A stretch of DNA of 64,000 nucleotides from Ascaphus truei (lineage: Eukaryota > Chordata > Amphibia > Anura > Ascaphidae). How positions within the stretch are numbered: position 1 is the first letter of the stretch; each line of letters opens with the position of its first letter. The stretch is taken from assembly GCA_036426205.1 (NCBI GenBank), contig CM071573.1, forward strand, positions 71,894,580-71,958,579, written 5' to 3'. A model generated the notes under the pieces. The model was not told the DNA's origin and did not search any database. It worked only from the letters and a program-made list of their open reading frames with translations. This document shows, one piece after another, positions 22,695-34,565 of this stretch. The position numbers and the translations under genes are program-made.

Positions 22695-23046
22695 CAGGGG
22701 TGCGCAACCTGGGTGGGTGTAGAATTTTCTTGGGGGGGGGCACGGTCGGTAGCAGAGGCCCCAAGCTCTTCCCCAAGGCTTTTAAATTAAATGCTGGGTG
22801 ATCGCGTGAGGCCTCTGCTACTGAATTCGGCTTCAGATGACGCAGTGACACGGCAACGCTGCATCAAATGACGCTGCAGGGTCATGTGTCATCACATGAC
22901 CCCGCTTTGATGCCTGTTACCATGGCAACGTGTCACGTGATGACACGTCACATGACCCCGCTGACCTCGACAGGCAAGCAAGGGGGGCTCAGGCACCGGG
23001 GGAGTGGATGCAGGGGGGCACAGCATCAGACGTTTGCGCATCCCTG
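22695..23046. mobile_element. hAT MITE, complete GTGCGCAA-family copy
   Basis: 352 bp. Ends CAGGGGTGCGCAACCTGG and (reverse complement) CAGGGATGCGCAAACGTC are inverted repeats. The flanks CTCTAGAT (22687-22694) and CCCTAGAT (23047-23054) match at 7 of 8 positions, an 8-bp hAT-type duplication. The interior is GC-rich with GTTACCATGGCAACG and TCACATGACCCCGCT segments. No coding capacity. Confidence 0.85.
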
Positions 23047-23054
23047 CCCTAGAT

Positions 23055-23550
23055 CAGTAGTTCCCAAACTTTTTTAAGTCACCACCCCCTTGGTTTCGTA
23101 AACTCATCCCCAGTGCCCCCTACGTACACTCTAAAAAGCATTATTCAGAATAGCGGTATACACGACCCACTAAGGAAGATAAGAACAATTATTTAGAAAC
23201 AGTAACAATTAATTGCACATTTATTCAAAATTCAATTAAATCTTTTTAGTTTAATGAATTCAACAACATTGATGAACTTGTTCCAATGATAAAGCTCTTC
23301 AAAGTCTGATAGTCATTTAGCAAGATATTCCTATATTTTCCACTAGATTTCAGCATCCTGCAGAGGCAGAAACTTGAAGCGAGGAAGATGTTCCACTCTA
23401 GGCTCTAGCCTGGTCAGTCGTAAATAAGCTAACAACGTGCACGGAGGGGCCCACTTTCAGCACCCCCCTGCTGCCCCCTTGCCTCTTAGCGCACCCCTAG
23501 GTAATTTCTCCACCCCCAGGGGCTGGTACCGCCCACTTTGGGAACCACTG
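23055..23550. mobile_element. Second hAT element abutting on the same target
   Basis: 496 bp. Ends CAGTAGTTCCCAAACTTTT and (reverse complement) CAGTGGTTCCCAAAGTGGG. The flanks CCCTAGAT (23047-23054) and TTCTAGAT (23551-23558) match at 6 of 8 positions. It directly abuts the first hAT element with one shared 8-bp site between them. The interior is non-coding, with a segment of CCACCCCC and GCCCCC type near both ends. Confidence 0.85.
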
Positions 23551-23558
23551 TTCTAGAT

Positions 23559-23850
23559 TATAGAGTTTGAAAGAAGCACCAAGCTGTATGTACGTACCAG
23601 ATACCACAGGACAGAACAGTTTACTTCAATCACATGAAAATAATCATTTGTTGCGCTACACAATATACAGTATGTTGCTGCATCGCAATAGTGAGGACAC
23701 AAGAGGACTTGTCTATATCCAAACATACTGTATAGCCAAATCTGTTGGCTATTTGAACCTGTGATGTGTGAGATGTACACAAAACACAATGCGTCCACTG
23801 AAATGAAAGCAAAGAAAATGCTATTTTCACTTGTTATTTATTTTTAATGG
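23559..23850. other. Unassigned non-coding sequence
   Basis: Continues the flank of the hAT pair; nothing recognised. Confidence 0.35.
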
Positions 23851-24220
23851 GTTGGAACACGGTCCCCTGCCGCTGAACTACATTCATTTCATCTCCGAGG
23901 GCCTCCGGTACTCAGGATACTCACCAGGGAAGTTACACGTATTATTTCATGGTTTCTTGCAGGGATTTTAATGGACACCCAATAGGGACGCTGCACCGGA
24001 TGACATGGCGGCTTCCTATTGGTACAAGAAACCTGCCATATTTAAACTGCTATTGTGTTTCCCCTGTAGGGACAGAGACACAGCTAACTTCGCTGCTAAG
24101 CATCTCAGAGAGCCAGGGGTTCCCCGCAGCTGAAAACACTGGGGTTCAGCTTTAGAAGATCACTCGGTTCAACCCCGTTATATATAAAAAAAAAAACAGC
24201 AGCTTGGATTGCTGCTTTAA
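23851..24220. mobile_element. TTAA-flanked MITE, degenerate copy 4
   Basis: Right end CAGCTTGGATTGCTGCTTTAA matches the family end within a few bases. The interior keeps ACCCAATAGGGACG and TTCCTATTGGTACAAG but is more diverged than copies 1-3. The left end is unclear. Confidence 0.55.
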
Positions 24221-24916
24221 ATCATTTCTTCAAACCTTTCTTTCCTTGCTAAAATTGTACCAAGATTTAGTCTAAATTAATCTTCTCTTCAATACACGGT
24301 GACTTCTGTAGCCCAGACCCTCGAGGATCTGAGGCAAAACTTTTAATGCTGGCATCATGCATCACATGGCAACAGTTGATATTTAGTGACAGTGACACAT
24401 CCTTAAAATGATCACGCGTTTTTCAATAATATTTGTTCAATGTCAGAGTAACAGATCAAAGGGGCAAAGATGACAAAACGCTTTATGCATGGATTCGGGA
24501 AACAATGCAAGTCGTAATCTTGTATGCTCATGAAACATAAATTCTTCATGTGATATAACTTGTCTTGCAGCAACATCAACAACATGCATCATCCCAGTAA
24601 TAATCCTAATCATGTTTGCTTTTGAGCTGCATTGAAATAATTGTGTGGTTGTTGCATTCAGAAACCCGAGTGAATAAAAATCCTCAGCCCACCCGGTTTA
24701 GTCATTGGTCCTTTTACTCTGGTATGCTATGTTTATTTATATTTTCTCATCCATAGCATCTGACGGAATGAAGATCTGTCGATTTTGAAATGTTAAGTCA
24801 CATTGCATGAATCTTTAGTGATCTTTTATTTAGTATGGTTGTTGCATGTTACTTTCGGCTATGGGGCACCGTTTGTGGGAAGGGGTGAGAGTGGACAATA
24901 CGATGTATCATAAAAT
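24221..24916. other. Unassigned AT-rich sequence
   Basis: Nothing recognised. Confidence 0.35.
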
Positions 24917-24918
24917 TA

Positions 24919-25304
24919 GGGTTGCCAGGTGGCGTCTCCAAAAATACTGGACACAATGGTGAAAGGTGCGATGTGCTCAAGATACATACACACCTCTCAC
25001 CTCCATGCTGTTTCCTCCTCTCCTTAGCCCGAACCTCAGGCTCCTGACATCCTCCCTTTCATGATGCTCCTCCATTACCCAGCAGCAGCCATTCAGGATG
25101 GAGGAAGCTGCCCAGCCCCCTAGCAACAGTCCAGATCTCTCTTTGCTCAGGGGAATCCCACGGCATCCCAAGCCAGTCAGGTGACTATGTCCAGAGAGGT
25201 AATACTGATATACACATACATGTCCAGTATTACCTCTCATTTTTTACTGGACAGCGTGTCCAAATACAGGACAGTCCGATTCAATACTGGACACCTGGCA
25301 ACCC
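24919..25304. mobile_element. MITE with GGGTTGCCAGGTG ends
   Basis: Left GGGTTGCCAGGTGGCGTCTC and right (reverse complement) GGGTTGCCAGGTGTCCAGTA form terminal repeats. A subterminal AATACTGGACAC is found on both sides. Flanking bases are TTA on the left and TAA on the right, so the duplication may be TA (Tc1-like) or a TWA (Harbinger-like). The superfamily is unresolved. A minus-strand frame inside has no domain. Confidence 0.7.
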
Positions 25305-25306
25305 TA

Positions 25307-26299
25307 AAATAATGCAGAATTATCCCCGGTCTCTCTATCTCTTTTGTGATCCCATTCACTTGGTCCAAGAAATAATTCTGTTGTGTATATAGCATTTTCT
25401 TTCCTGTTTTCACCCGTAGGTCCTACTTTATTGCAAAGTCCTCCAGTTGTTTTCAGTTTGAAAGAAATACATAATGAAGCGTAAAAGCAATCAACGCACC
25501 TCTGTATCAATAGGCCAGGCAGTAAGACCCACCAGTTACATTGTACTGATTGACTCACTGGCAGGAAAGTTCCCCGCAGCCATCTTGGAAAAGGGCAAAT
25601 GCCCTCTTTGTAAGAACCTCAACTCTTCTAAGCTGGGGGACTTGGTGTAGAACTGTATTTCTAAAAAAAATCACAGTGTTTGGAAACGTAAGGAAAAAAG
25701 GGAAATCTGAGGGGGAATGGACCACTCCCACTCCCCCAGCTGCTTAATGACAGTACACTGGTACATACTACCCCTTACTCTCCTGTGCTAATCGCTAAAA
25801 AGATGGAACAAACACCTTGACACATCGACAAAAAGAGACACAAGATGAAAATGATGCAATTTGCGTAAGTATTGCTCTACATTTTCCTTGATAATATCAT
25901 CCTTTAGATACATGCGCTAGGAATGTGTCTACAAAGACACTCCACAAACATGTTCTCAGCAATAAAAACAAGTTTATTTCCCTTATTATAGGAGACACTA
26001 GAATACCTAGCGTAGTCCTCTGCGCTGCTTGCGATTTTCTTTTCTATTACCTGAGCAGGGGGCTCCCCCTGGAGCTACTTTGCATCTCCTGATGACTGGA
26101 TCCCACCCGGCGCCACCAGAATCAAGATAACGACAGGGTCAGGCCCGCGGGAGGTGACGCTGTCTATTGGTGATGACGGTGGTTTTGTTTGTAGTGTTTT
26201 GTACAAAACGACATCAAAGTAAAAGTCTTGCTGCTTGGAAACCAGGGGGAGAGGATCCGCAGAAGTCAATGGATGAGGTCTTTAATTCAAATATACTTA
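25307..26299. other. Unassigned non-coding sequence
   Basis: Short frames only, with no recognisable domain; no element ends seen. Confidence 0.35.
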
Positions 26300-27050
26300 T
26301 GTAGCCAGGGCTGGTTTCTGGCTACCAGTCTGCCCTTCTCCTGGCAGAAAGCCCTGGTAAGAGCAGGCCTGCCAGGATTAATCATGGGTTTTCCCCACTC
26401 ACAGCAGCTTCAGTGAGTCATAGGGGAGGAGGTGAGACTATGCTTGTGTGTAGCCAATCAGGGCTTCAGACATGGTACTTTCTTCCCCTGTACTTAAGGG
26501 GCTGCACTGCTAAATTTAGGAGTGCCTCTACCTGCTTGAAAGAGGCTGATCTACCCACAACAGTTGTGCAGGGCCCTGCCAATCTGTATTCCCTCCCTTA
26601 GGGGAGTGGAAGGGAGACTATACCCCTTACTCCACCAGGGAGTTAGGGAATAGCAAGGACTGCTTCAGGGCCCCTTAGCCTAGAGTGGGGGTCCAGGGGT
26701 GAAGCCCAAAGAACTGCCTGTAACCACTGTGTGGGCTGTGTATGCTGACCATCTGCAGTGTGTACAAATAAAGTGATCCTGTTAAAGATATCTTCCTGTC
26801 TGAAACTACAATCTATCAGGGGGGAGTGGAAGTAAGTTCTCCTGCAGGGATTGTCTGCACATCCCTGGGGCCTGCAAGAGATGGAGGTGATGTCTCCATG
26901 AGAACGAATCAGTTACTACCCCAGAAGCCTGTTCTGTTCTCCCCTACAGCAACGCAGGAAGCTCAGATCTACTGTGAGCCAGCAGGTATGCACCACACTG
27001 TGCAGCAGTGAAATCTCCCAGAAGGTGGGGGAACATGTGTCACACCTACA
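26300..27050 (+). mobile_element. Solo LTR, plus strand, family 1
   Basis: Begins TGTAGCCAGGGCTGG and ends CACACCTACA, with a polyadenylation-like segment ACAAATAAAGTGATCC at about 26762 and a GAAATCTCCCAG segment before the end. These features, in the same order, match the minus-strand LTR at 2488-3162. The flanks CTTA and AGTA do not match, so the duplication is lost, or the LTR arose by recombination between elements. No internal region adjoins. Confidence 0.65.
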
Positions 27051-27635
27051 AGTAATAAACAAAACATTGGGGGGGGCTTCTGTTTTGATAGTAAAATCTA
27101 TAAATACCAAGACTTTTGACTGACACAATGGGAAGTTTAAAAAGAATTTAAAGTTGGTTTGCCTTCCAATTTGAACGGTTGACTCTTGTACGAACTCCTA
27201 CTGAAGGTAGTCTGAAAAATCTATCAGTTCCTCCATATTAATGATCTAAAACAGACAACGGCTGAGAAGACAGCGTGCATACATTCTGTATTAGGCCTTG
27301 ATGCGACTTCTGGCCACTTATACATATTGGCACAGTTATTTATTCAGCAAATAAGAAAGTTGCAATAATGCTAGTCAGATTATTGTGAGTGCATATTTAA
27401 CAAATGCCAGCAATAACCTTAGTAAGGTTGTCTAAATTGCTTTTCCTATTTCACAGAGTTGCAGCTCCACATGTACATTGGGTGCCAGTGCTGGTACTGG
27501 GTTGCAAATAATACTTGCACCTACTTGACATCTCTAAAGTGTCACAGGTACTACGCATATCGATCAGAAGAAAACATTTCTGTCTTTTCCACTCTTTTTG
27601 TTGCATTCATTTAAATTGAAACAACAATTAAGTGG
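27051..27635. other. Unassigned AT-rich sequence
   Basis: Nothing recognised. Confidence 0.35.
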
Positions 27636-27639
27636 TATG

Positions 27640-28600
27640 GGGCTCAGGGCCACTTGCAGATTTCCCGGGCCCAGGACTAGAGTTACGATCGGGCCTCCCC
27701 CCCCACCCCATGTCGGCGGTCTTACAAGCCCATTTCACACCTTGCAAGCCCCTGCCTCTATTCCCCCCCCCTCTTCCCATGTATTTTCGCCCCCTGTCTC
27801 ACTCGTACCCCTCTCACTTCTTCATTCACTCCCCATCTCATCCACTTTCACTCTCCCCCCCTCCATCAATTAATCTACTTCCACTCAATCCCGTTCCCTC
27901 AATCCACACACTCATCCTTCCCCCCCCCACAATAATTACCCCCCACAAAATACATATAAACTACCAACACCCCCAAATATTTTTTTTAAAACACACTCCC
28001 CAAATACATACAAAACCCCCCACCAACTCCCCAAATACATACAATCCCCCGCCACCATCCAATTATATACAAAGCCACCCCCAAATACATACCAACCGCC
28101 CCCCCTCCCAAATACAAATACGGAAAAAAATACCCACCCCCAAATGAATACAAAATACAGACTTACCTTCCTTGAGCATGATCTCAGGCCTCTGGTGCCC
28201 TGTCTTCCCCCAACTGTGTGGGCCTCATCTCCTGTCGGTGAGTGCCAGTGTCAGAGAGAGGCTCTGTGCGGGACAGTGAGGGAGGCCCACAGATGGGGAG
28301 AGCCGGTGACCGATGGCTGGATAAAGCAGTTGGGCCCAACCTTTGGCCGGGCCCAACTGGTTTGCCTGACTGCTGGTCCTCTTGTTGCTGCCGGGCCCTG
28401 GATCTCCCCAGCTGGTGCCTCCCTCACTGACACTATCCAACACAGAGCCTCTGAAGCCGGCATGCCACGAGCCGCTCTCTCATGCCTGTGATGTTTATAG
28501 CTGACGTCAGACAGAGGCCCTGCCTCTTGGCCGACCGGGCCCTACACACTTGGCCCTGCTCTCCCCCCCCCTGTCGGGGCCCTGATGGGGCAACATCGTG
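27640..28600. repeat. C-rich repeat block with CCCCAAATACATA units
   Basis: A GGGCC-rich start (GATTTCCCGGGCCCAGGAC) and GGGCC-rich end (CTGTCGGGGCCCTGATG) enclose a strongly pyrimidine-rich strand. Degenerate tandem units of the CCCCAAATACATACAAAACC type occupy about 27980-28150. 28165-28590 is GC-rich with inverted GGGCCC segments. It may be one large non-autonomous element, but no clear terminal repeats or duplication were found. The long plus-strand frame at 27632-28147 is low complexity. Confidence 0.45.
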
Positions 28601-28636
28601 ATAAGGTTTGTACCTGAATCAACATCCTTCCTATGT

Positions 28637-29045
28637 TTACTTATTAAGTATATCCCTGTATACCTTTCCTTTATAAAAAGATGTCAACTGTTTTTTGAAG
28701 ATGTCTATTGTATCTGCCATCACAGTCTCCGTGGGTAATGAATTCCACATTATAACTGCCCTTACTGTAAATAACTCTTTCCTTTATTGCTGGTGAAATC
28801 TTCTTTCCTCCAACCTTAAGGGATGACCCTGTGTTCATTGTACTGTCCTTACGATGAATAGTTATTTTTAATGCTCCTTGTATTGTCCTCATATATTTTT
28901 ATATAGTTATCATATCCTCTCTTAGTCGCCTCTTTTCTAATGTAAACAAATCTAATTTAACTAGACTCTCATAAAATCTGATTAGCCATCCCCCTTATTA
29001 ATTTGATGGCTCTTCTCTGCACTTTCTCTAGTTCCATGTTTCTAT
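28637..29045 (-). pseudogene. CR1-type LINE ORF2 C-terminus
   Basis: On the minus strand, in order: LEKVQRRAIKLIRGM (about 29035-28990), a ..RGYDNYIKIYE.. region, then ELFTVRAVIMWNSLP and MADTIDIFKKQLTSF, ending at a TAA at 28637-28639. LEKVQRRA...L and WNSLP...ADTI..FK are standard C-terminal features of CR1/jockey-group ORF2 proteins. Frameshifts and stops separate the segments. This is the last 130 or so codons of a dead, 5'-truncated LINE, the usual outcome of target-primed reverse transcription. Confidence 0.75.
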
Positions 29046-29984
29046 GAGTAAGAGTAAGCCCTATTAGCATCGTCATAACACATGACGGTGGTGCAAATGA
29101 ACTCAAGGAAGAGAGAACTAAACTCCTATATACATGTTCTATTCCCTTTCTCATAGAGGAGAGGGTAGACAATGTTTATGGGGATAGCATAAAGAGAAGA
29201 GGATGTCCTGAGGAGTGTAATGAGGAAGTTGCCAATACAGATTAACTGCAAATGAGTGTTAATCAATCGGGCACAGTAATTAAAAAAGGAAGGAAAGAAA
29301 GGTTATTTATTACTTCAAGATACATGTAGCTGTTGATCCAGTGAAGACAAAGATTCTGTAGGAGTTCATAAAGTCAGAAAATATTCTTACTTCAGTCGTT
29401 CGGAACCATTAAGCTTTGCAACATAAAACTGAAGATGTAAATTCTTGAGGATGGAGTCGCTCACAAGCAATACATTTCTGTAAAGTGCATTCTGTTCCCT
29501 ATCATCAGTGAAGAGTTTACTCTGTAACTGTTTTGCAAAGCTGTATTAAAGTACCTGAGATCATATGTGCTCTAATGCTGATGTCTTTGCTGGTTGCGAG
29601 CCCCCCAGTATGTTAATTTTTGTATACCATTGTATTCCTTCTGAATCAGCAGTATCCTCACTACATCACGCTACCCTGCCTTATGGAATAGCACATTGAT
29701 TTATTTACTTTTATGGTAGCTTTTACACAGAGACAGCTGTGTACCAATCTGTAAAAGGAGGAATTGTAACTTTAAAAGCCCAATTCAGAATGTGAGTTCC
29801 TGAACGGAAATGCTTGAAGATACATTACTCCCTTTAGGCCAGAAGAGGTTCTATGGTAGAAGATCTTGACAAAAATACTCTATTGATTTTTTTTTTTGAA
29901 CTCCTTGCTTTATTTATTTATATTTTTGATAAGGTTAAACTGGCAGGTCAGTGCTGCCAAAATTCGGGATGGGCTGAACTGTCA
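29046..29984. other. Unassigned non-coding sequence
   Basis: Nothing recognised beyond the adjoining LINE fragment. Confidence 0.35.
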
Positions 29985-30320
29985 AAATCCGTTCCTCAGA
30001 ATTTCCCGGGCTTTCCCTGCGGTATCCAATCCGCAGTGTTAAATCCATTGATGGATTGCTCCAGTTTTATTCCGTACCTATGAATCTCAAAACCGCCATT
30101 GGATACAATTGTGACGGATTTATAAGAATCCACACACTGATTCCACAATCCGTTGTCGGATTGTTAAAAATCCGACCACGGATTATTAATCTGCCATGTG
30201 AATTGTCAGGGATGAAAAAAAATCCGGAAAAGACGAATGATGACGCTTTTTGAGATGCGGGCCAAATTAACTGTCCAATCCGAGTCAGATCCAAATGCAC
30301 CAAAACATTTCCACTTTGGT
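29985..30320. repeat. AATCCG-rich dispersed repeat, copy 1
   Basis: Dense in AATCCG and its complement CGGATT, both alone and as near-inverted pairs, such as GACGGATTTATAAGAATCC and TCGGATTGTTAAAAATCCG. The same sequence type recurs at 37540-37920 and, shorter, at 45380-45560. It is a MITE-like dispersed family; ends are clear only in the second copy. Confidence 0.6.
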
Positions 30321-30740
30321 ACATATAGAATCAGCACCTTAATGCACATATACTATACATCTCAGATGCACTGACCATGACCCCAGGCAGATGCACTTAT
30401 CATAACACCCTCATACAGTTTGTGTAATTTCTCGCTACCTACCACTTAGATTGTAAGATCTTCGGGGCAGGGACTCCCTTTCCTATTGTTATGTGTATTA
30501 CTGCTGTGAAGCACTATAAATCTGGATGGCGCTAAACACATAAAGTTATAAAGACATACATACATACAGTGGCGTAACTACACCTTAAGGGGCCCCCGGG
30601 CAATATCACAACATCATGACGTCTGTCACTGCGTCATATGCTGGCACGTTACCATGGCAACGCGTTACCATGTGATGTTGTGTCACCATGATTACGCAGC
30701 GCGGGGGCTTCTGTAACTGCGGGGGGTCATCTTCTGTAGC
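30321..30740. repeat. SINE tail and hAT fragment
   Basis: About 30445-30560 has TTAGATTGTAAGATCTTCGG and GGGCAGGGACT, the 3' part of the MIR-like SINEs seen at 33095. About 30575-30740 has ACCATGGCAACGCGTTACC and resembles the interior of the GTGCGCAA hAT family. Both are fragments. Confidence 0.5.
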
Positions 30741-31544
30741 CGCTTGGGAGGTTACCAAGCGTCCATAGTGAGGGTCCCGACTCCCTTTGGCTAATATAGA
30801 TAATTTTCAAAAATAACATTACATATGTTCTTGTACAAATGCAACATGCAGCTGCTTCTATTGCTTAATTAGTTTAAGTGCCAGACTGCACCTCAGCTGG
30901 TATTATTAATTTGGAATCATTTCTAAAGACACATTTTTTTTAGCTGCCTTAGAAATGTTAAGACGCACACGGCAAATAACCCTAATTGCTGGAAAAGGCC
31001 AAAGCGTTTCTTAGCAGAATGCGCCCCTGATAATTTGGGTTAAACTGAATGCCTCCCTGTGCCCTTTCAGTTTCCGGACTGACGTGGTAAGTGCCCTGCT
31101 TCCTTCAATCAACCTGACTGAAGCTTTCTTTCCCCTCTGCCGCATGTTCAAATGGAATAATTGTACGTGTGTGTGTCTGCATAGCAAAGTGTAAGTAGTT
31201 AGAACAGCGAGGAAAGCTGCCAGCTAAATAGAGTGTGCTGAAAGGAGAACTGCAGATTCGGATCAAAGAAACAATGACAAGCTTCAATCTGCTGGGCCCG
31301 TGATCTATTACTTAAGATGAATACGCTATTATCTATTCTGCTCATTTCAGCAAAGACAAGTCATTCTTAGAAATGGGCTGATTAATATTTGTTATGATGC
31401 CTCTATGTGATGGATCTGATATTGCAGCGACCCTAGTATAATGTTAAAAATAGAGAGTAAAATGTTTCATGACAGCTGGAATGTGGAATAAAACTGAATG
31501 CGACTCATTAGAAATAATCCACAGTCATCCCTAACTATAGACCA
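30741..31544. other. Unassigned AT-rich sequence
   Basis: No gene or element recognised. Confidence 0.35.
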
Positions 31545-31552
31545 GGGGTGCT

Positions 31553-31769
31553 GAATACCGGTCCTTTAGCACCCCTCCCCAACCCCCCAAAAAGTCAGGT
31601 TTTGAGGATCGCCCAGCTTCAGCACAGGTGGCTCAATTAGAGCCTTTGATTGAGCCACTTGTGCTGAAGCAGGGACTGATTGAGCCACCTGTGCTGAAGC
31701 TGGGATATCCTGAAAACATGACCTTTTGAGGGCGAGGGGGGGCTTGAGGACTAGAGTTGAGCACCAGTG
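31553..31769. mobile_element. hAT MITE with perfect 8-bp duplication
   Basis: 217 bp, flanked by CTATAGAC at 31545-31552 and 31770-31777. Ends CAGGGGTGCTGAATACCGG and (reverse complement) CACTGGTGCTCAACTC. The interior AGCACAGGTGGCTCAAT and its complement fold back. Same family as 17492-17695 and the fragments near 835, 34385 and 51390. Confidence 0.85.
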
Positions 31770-31777
31770 CTATAGAC

Positions 31778-32299
31778 AACTGATGAATTGGGGATTTTAA
31801 TCAAATAGTCTGTTAGAATTACAAATATAAGACAAAGTGGAATAAATCCTCACTGTGTACATGCATTGTTAAATTCATATGAATGTTTTTTTCAGTTTAT
31901 TATGCAGCTATTCCAGTGAACGGCACAGTAAAACCGCTAATGAAATACATCCCACTGTACATTATAATCACCATAAAATATGAAACTATTTGAGTGAATT
32001 TAAAGATATGCTCCTGATTCCATTGTACTGAAGAACTCGCATCCGCTAAGCATGGCTTGTTGTGTGAATGTGCTATTAAGTTGTTTGCATGCCGAAACCA
32101 AGCTTCTGAAATGTAGCTACAGATGTAGTCAGCTTATTCTGCAGCTACATTACCATTGAATCTAATGAAAACTCTATGGTATTCTGTGGTATGCCTGGAG
32201 ATGTTGCGTTATCTGGGGGAACAATGAGGCCCGCTAAGTCTGTAATCTAGACCCATATAGGACTTCAATATCAGAATAAGTAACCATTAAGGTAGGGGC
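31778..32299. other. Unassigned AT-rich sequence
   Basis: Nothing recognised. Confidence 0.35.
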
Positions 32300-32565
32300 G
32301 CCCTAGAGAAGGTTGAGGTCCCTTACAATGCATCTGATCTCAGACGCACTATTAGAGAGGGTTGGGGTTCCTTACAATGCATCTGATCTCAGACGCGCTA
32401 TTAGAGAGGGTTGGGGTTCCTTACTATGCATCTGATCTCAGGCGCGCTATTAGAGAGGGTTGGGGTTCCTTACAGTGCATCGGATCTCAGGCGCGCTATT
32501 AGAGAGGGTTGGGGTTCCTTACAATGCATCTGATCTCAGACGCGTTATTAGTGAGGGTTGTGGTT
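32300..32565. repeat. Second array of the 49-bp tandem repeat
   Basis: About five to six units of the same 49-bp monomer as 1205-1575, in the same orientation. The ends of the carrier hAT element are not evident here. Units are at least as homogeneous as at the first locus. Confidence 0.85.
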
Positions 32566-33090
32566 GACCTTTTGAGGGAGTGATCGGAGGATGACAGAGG
32601 TAACGCGCTTGCTACCTACCTCTTAAATAACTTCCCACTCCCCAATGCATCACTCCGTGGCCAATCGGACAAAGGGTCATGCTCCCCTTCCCATTATTGG
32701 CAATTGGTTTTCTTTACAATTTAGACAAGTTTAGAACTTGAATCAAGATCTGAACTGATGCTGGAGCCCCTGCCTGTTCTGAATGTAGTGAGACTGTACT
32801 AGCAGAACTGGCTAAAAAGGTCTGGAAATGTTTCCAACTGTATCCAATACATCACAACATACATGCTCTGGAAATAAATAAACCCCTTATTTTCTAACTA
32901 TAGATCTATCTATCTCTGGGTACTGCAGTTAATAATTCTGGTCTAAAAGGTCAGTTCCACAGTAGAAAAACAGTAACTGAAGGTTGAAAGGAGAATGCAG
33001 TGAAACTGTATAAGAAGCTGATTGATTACAAATTGTGCATATCAAGATGTACAAATAAGCGGCTCCAGAATCCAGAAGCCTCTAAAAAGG
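32566..33090. other. Unassigned non-coding sequence
   Basis: Nothing recognised. Confidence 0.35.
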
Positions 33091-33094
33091 GCTG

Positions 33095-33350
33095 AAGGAG
33101 CGGCTCAGTGAGTAAAGGCACTCGGTGAGTTTGAGGCATGGGGTTCATAATCCCATTGCCAGCTCCTTCTGACCTTGAACAAGTTCCTTTATCTCCCTGT
33201 GCCTCAGGCACCAAAAAATAGATTGTAAGCTCTTCTGGGCAGGGACTGTGTCTGTAAAAATCCCATGTGCTGAGTACCACACTATATTGTAATTGTGAAG
33301 CTCTGTGAGTCCCATTGGGAGAGAAGCTCTATATGAAATAAAATTATTAT
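33095..33350 (+). mobile_element. tRNA-derived MIR-like SINE
   Basis: A tRNA-like head has GCGGCTCAGTGAGTAAAGG (A-box) and GGGGTTCATAATCCC (B-box). A core-like segment, AGTTCCTTTATCTCCCTGTG with CCTCAGGCACC, follows. The tail reads AGATTGTAAGCTCTTCTGGG, then GGGACTGTGTCTG, then an ATTATTATAG-type end. Head, core and tail order is that of MIR/CORE-SINEs, which would use a LINE for movement. Related copies are at 38190, 40800 and 50265. Confidence 0.8.
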
Positions 33351-34384
33351 AGTTATTATAAAACATTGATTTCATGTCAGTGTAATGTTTAAGCAGAATA
33401 TATATGTATATATGATCATTTACCAAGTGAATGTTGCTTAAAAATCATACATTGAAATGGTTATGCAACTGAGAAAATTCAATTGTTTAGGTATCTACTT
33501 TCTATTGCTGTCTCATTTCTCAGGTAAAAAGAAAACATTCGTAAGGCCATAAATACCTCTATATTTAGACACTATTGTGTACTAATACTGAGTTAATTCA
33601 AGGACAGGAATCTTTTTCAAACAGAATATTCTATTTATATTCCTCCTTTTTCAAATGACTAAAAGGAAGAACGGCTGTGTATTGATATGAAATACTTTCT
33701 CTTTGTTTTTTCGTTTTTTTTTTACATGGCATGATAAGATAATGTCCTCTACTAACCCTGATGGGAAGAGAGACACGTCTTCTAGTGAAGTGTTAAGCGT
33801 CAATAATGATCCATTTTTTTTTTTACCTGGTCCTTGGCTCCACCAAGGCGCCGTGAATTCCTGCTGCTACTTTACTATTTTAACAGAGTTAAGTGACACT
33901 CCAAGCTATTAGAATGGCTGTGTTAATGTGCCATTACCCTCCATTTAACCTGTAATGTAATCTTTGCTAATACCTGGGCTGTGTACGTCTGAGGCCGACC
34001 TGCCAATGCAGAGAGCACCACTGTGGGATGGGGGATGGAAGCAGGGAGATCATTGTGTAGAAGACAACTGCTCCTCAAGGGCTTTCTTAAGTGGGTCAGC
34101 TAAGCCGCGAGGTATTTTAAGGACCCTGCTTTCTTTGGCTAAGCACACTATAATCATTCTTCCGTAACCTTTTTAGTGCATAGGGATCTGGCGGACCTCC
34201 AGCATTCACAGCCAGGTTATTGCTTCAGAAGTGATCACAGGACTGCCACCAACCCCGGGCTGACAGAAATGGGGGGCTCCACTTCCGCTTCAATCAGGAA
34301 GACCACTCTGCTGGAGCGGCTGTTCAGATATTCCCATCGAAAGCGAGCATTTCTGCTATGACTTACCTAGTATGACAATAGAGC
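33351..34384. other. Unassigned AT-rich sequence
   Basis: Short frames only; no feature recognised. Confidence 0.35.
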
Positions 34385-34565
34385 AGGAGTGGCCAACTGT
34401 AAAGGATATCCCTGCTTCAGCACAGAAGTGTGTGTTGGTCAGTGTGTGGGAGAGTTTGTGCTGGTCAGTGTGTGAGACTTGTGCAGGTCAGTTTGTGTGT
34501 GTGTGCTGTGCAGGCTAGTGTCTGTGTGTTTCTGCAGGTCAATGTGTATTTACAGGGAATGCACT
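34385..34565. repeat. hAT fragment and TG-rich minisatellite
   Basis: 34385-34426 is a truncated GTGGCCAACT-family hAT end. It runs directly into degenerate units of the GTGCTGGTCAGTGTGTG type to about 34560. Confidence 0.6.

Noticed and set aside
31860..32040. A unique AT-rich stretch considered as a conserved non-coding enhancer.
   Set aside because: Conservation cannot be judged from one sequence and no motif cluster supports it.
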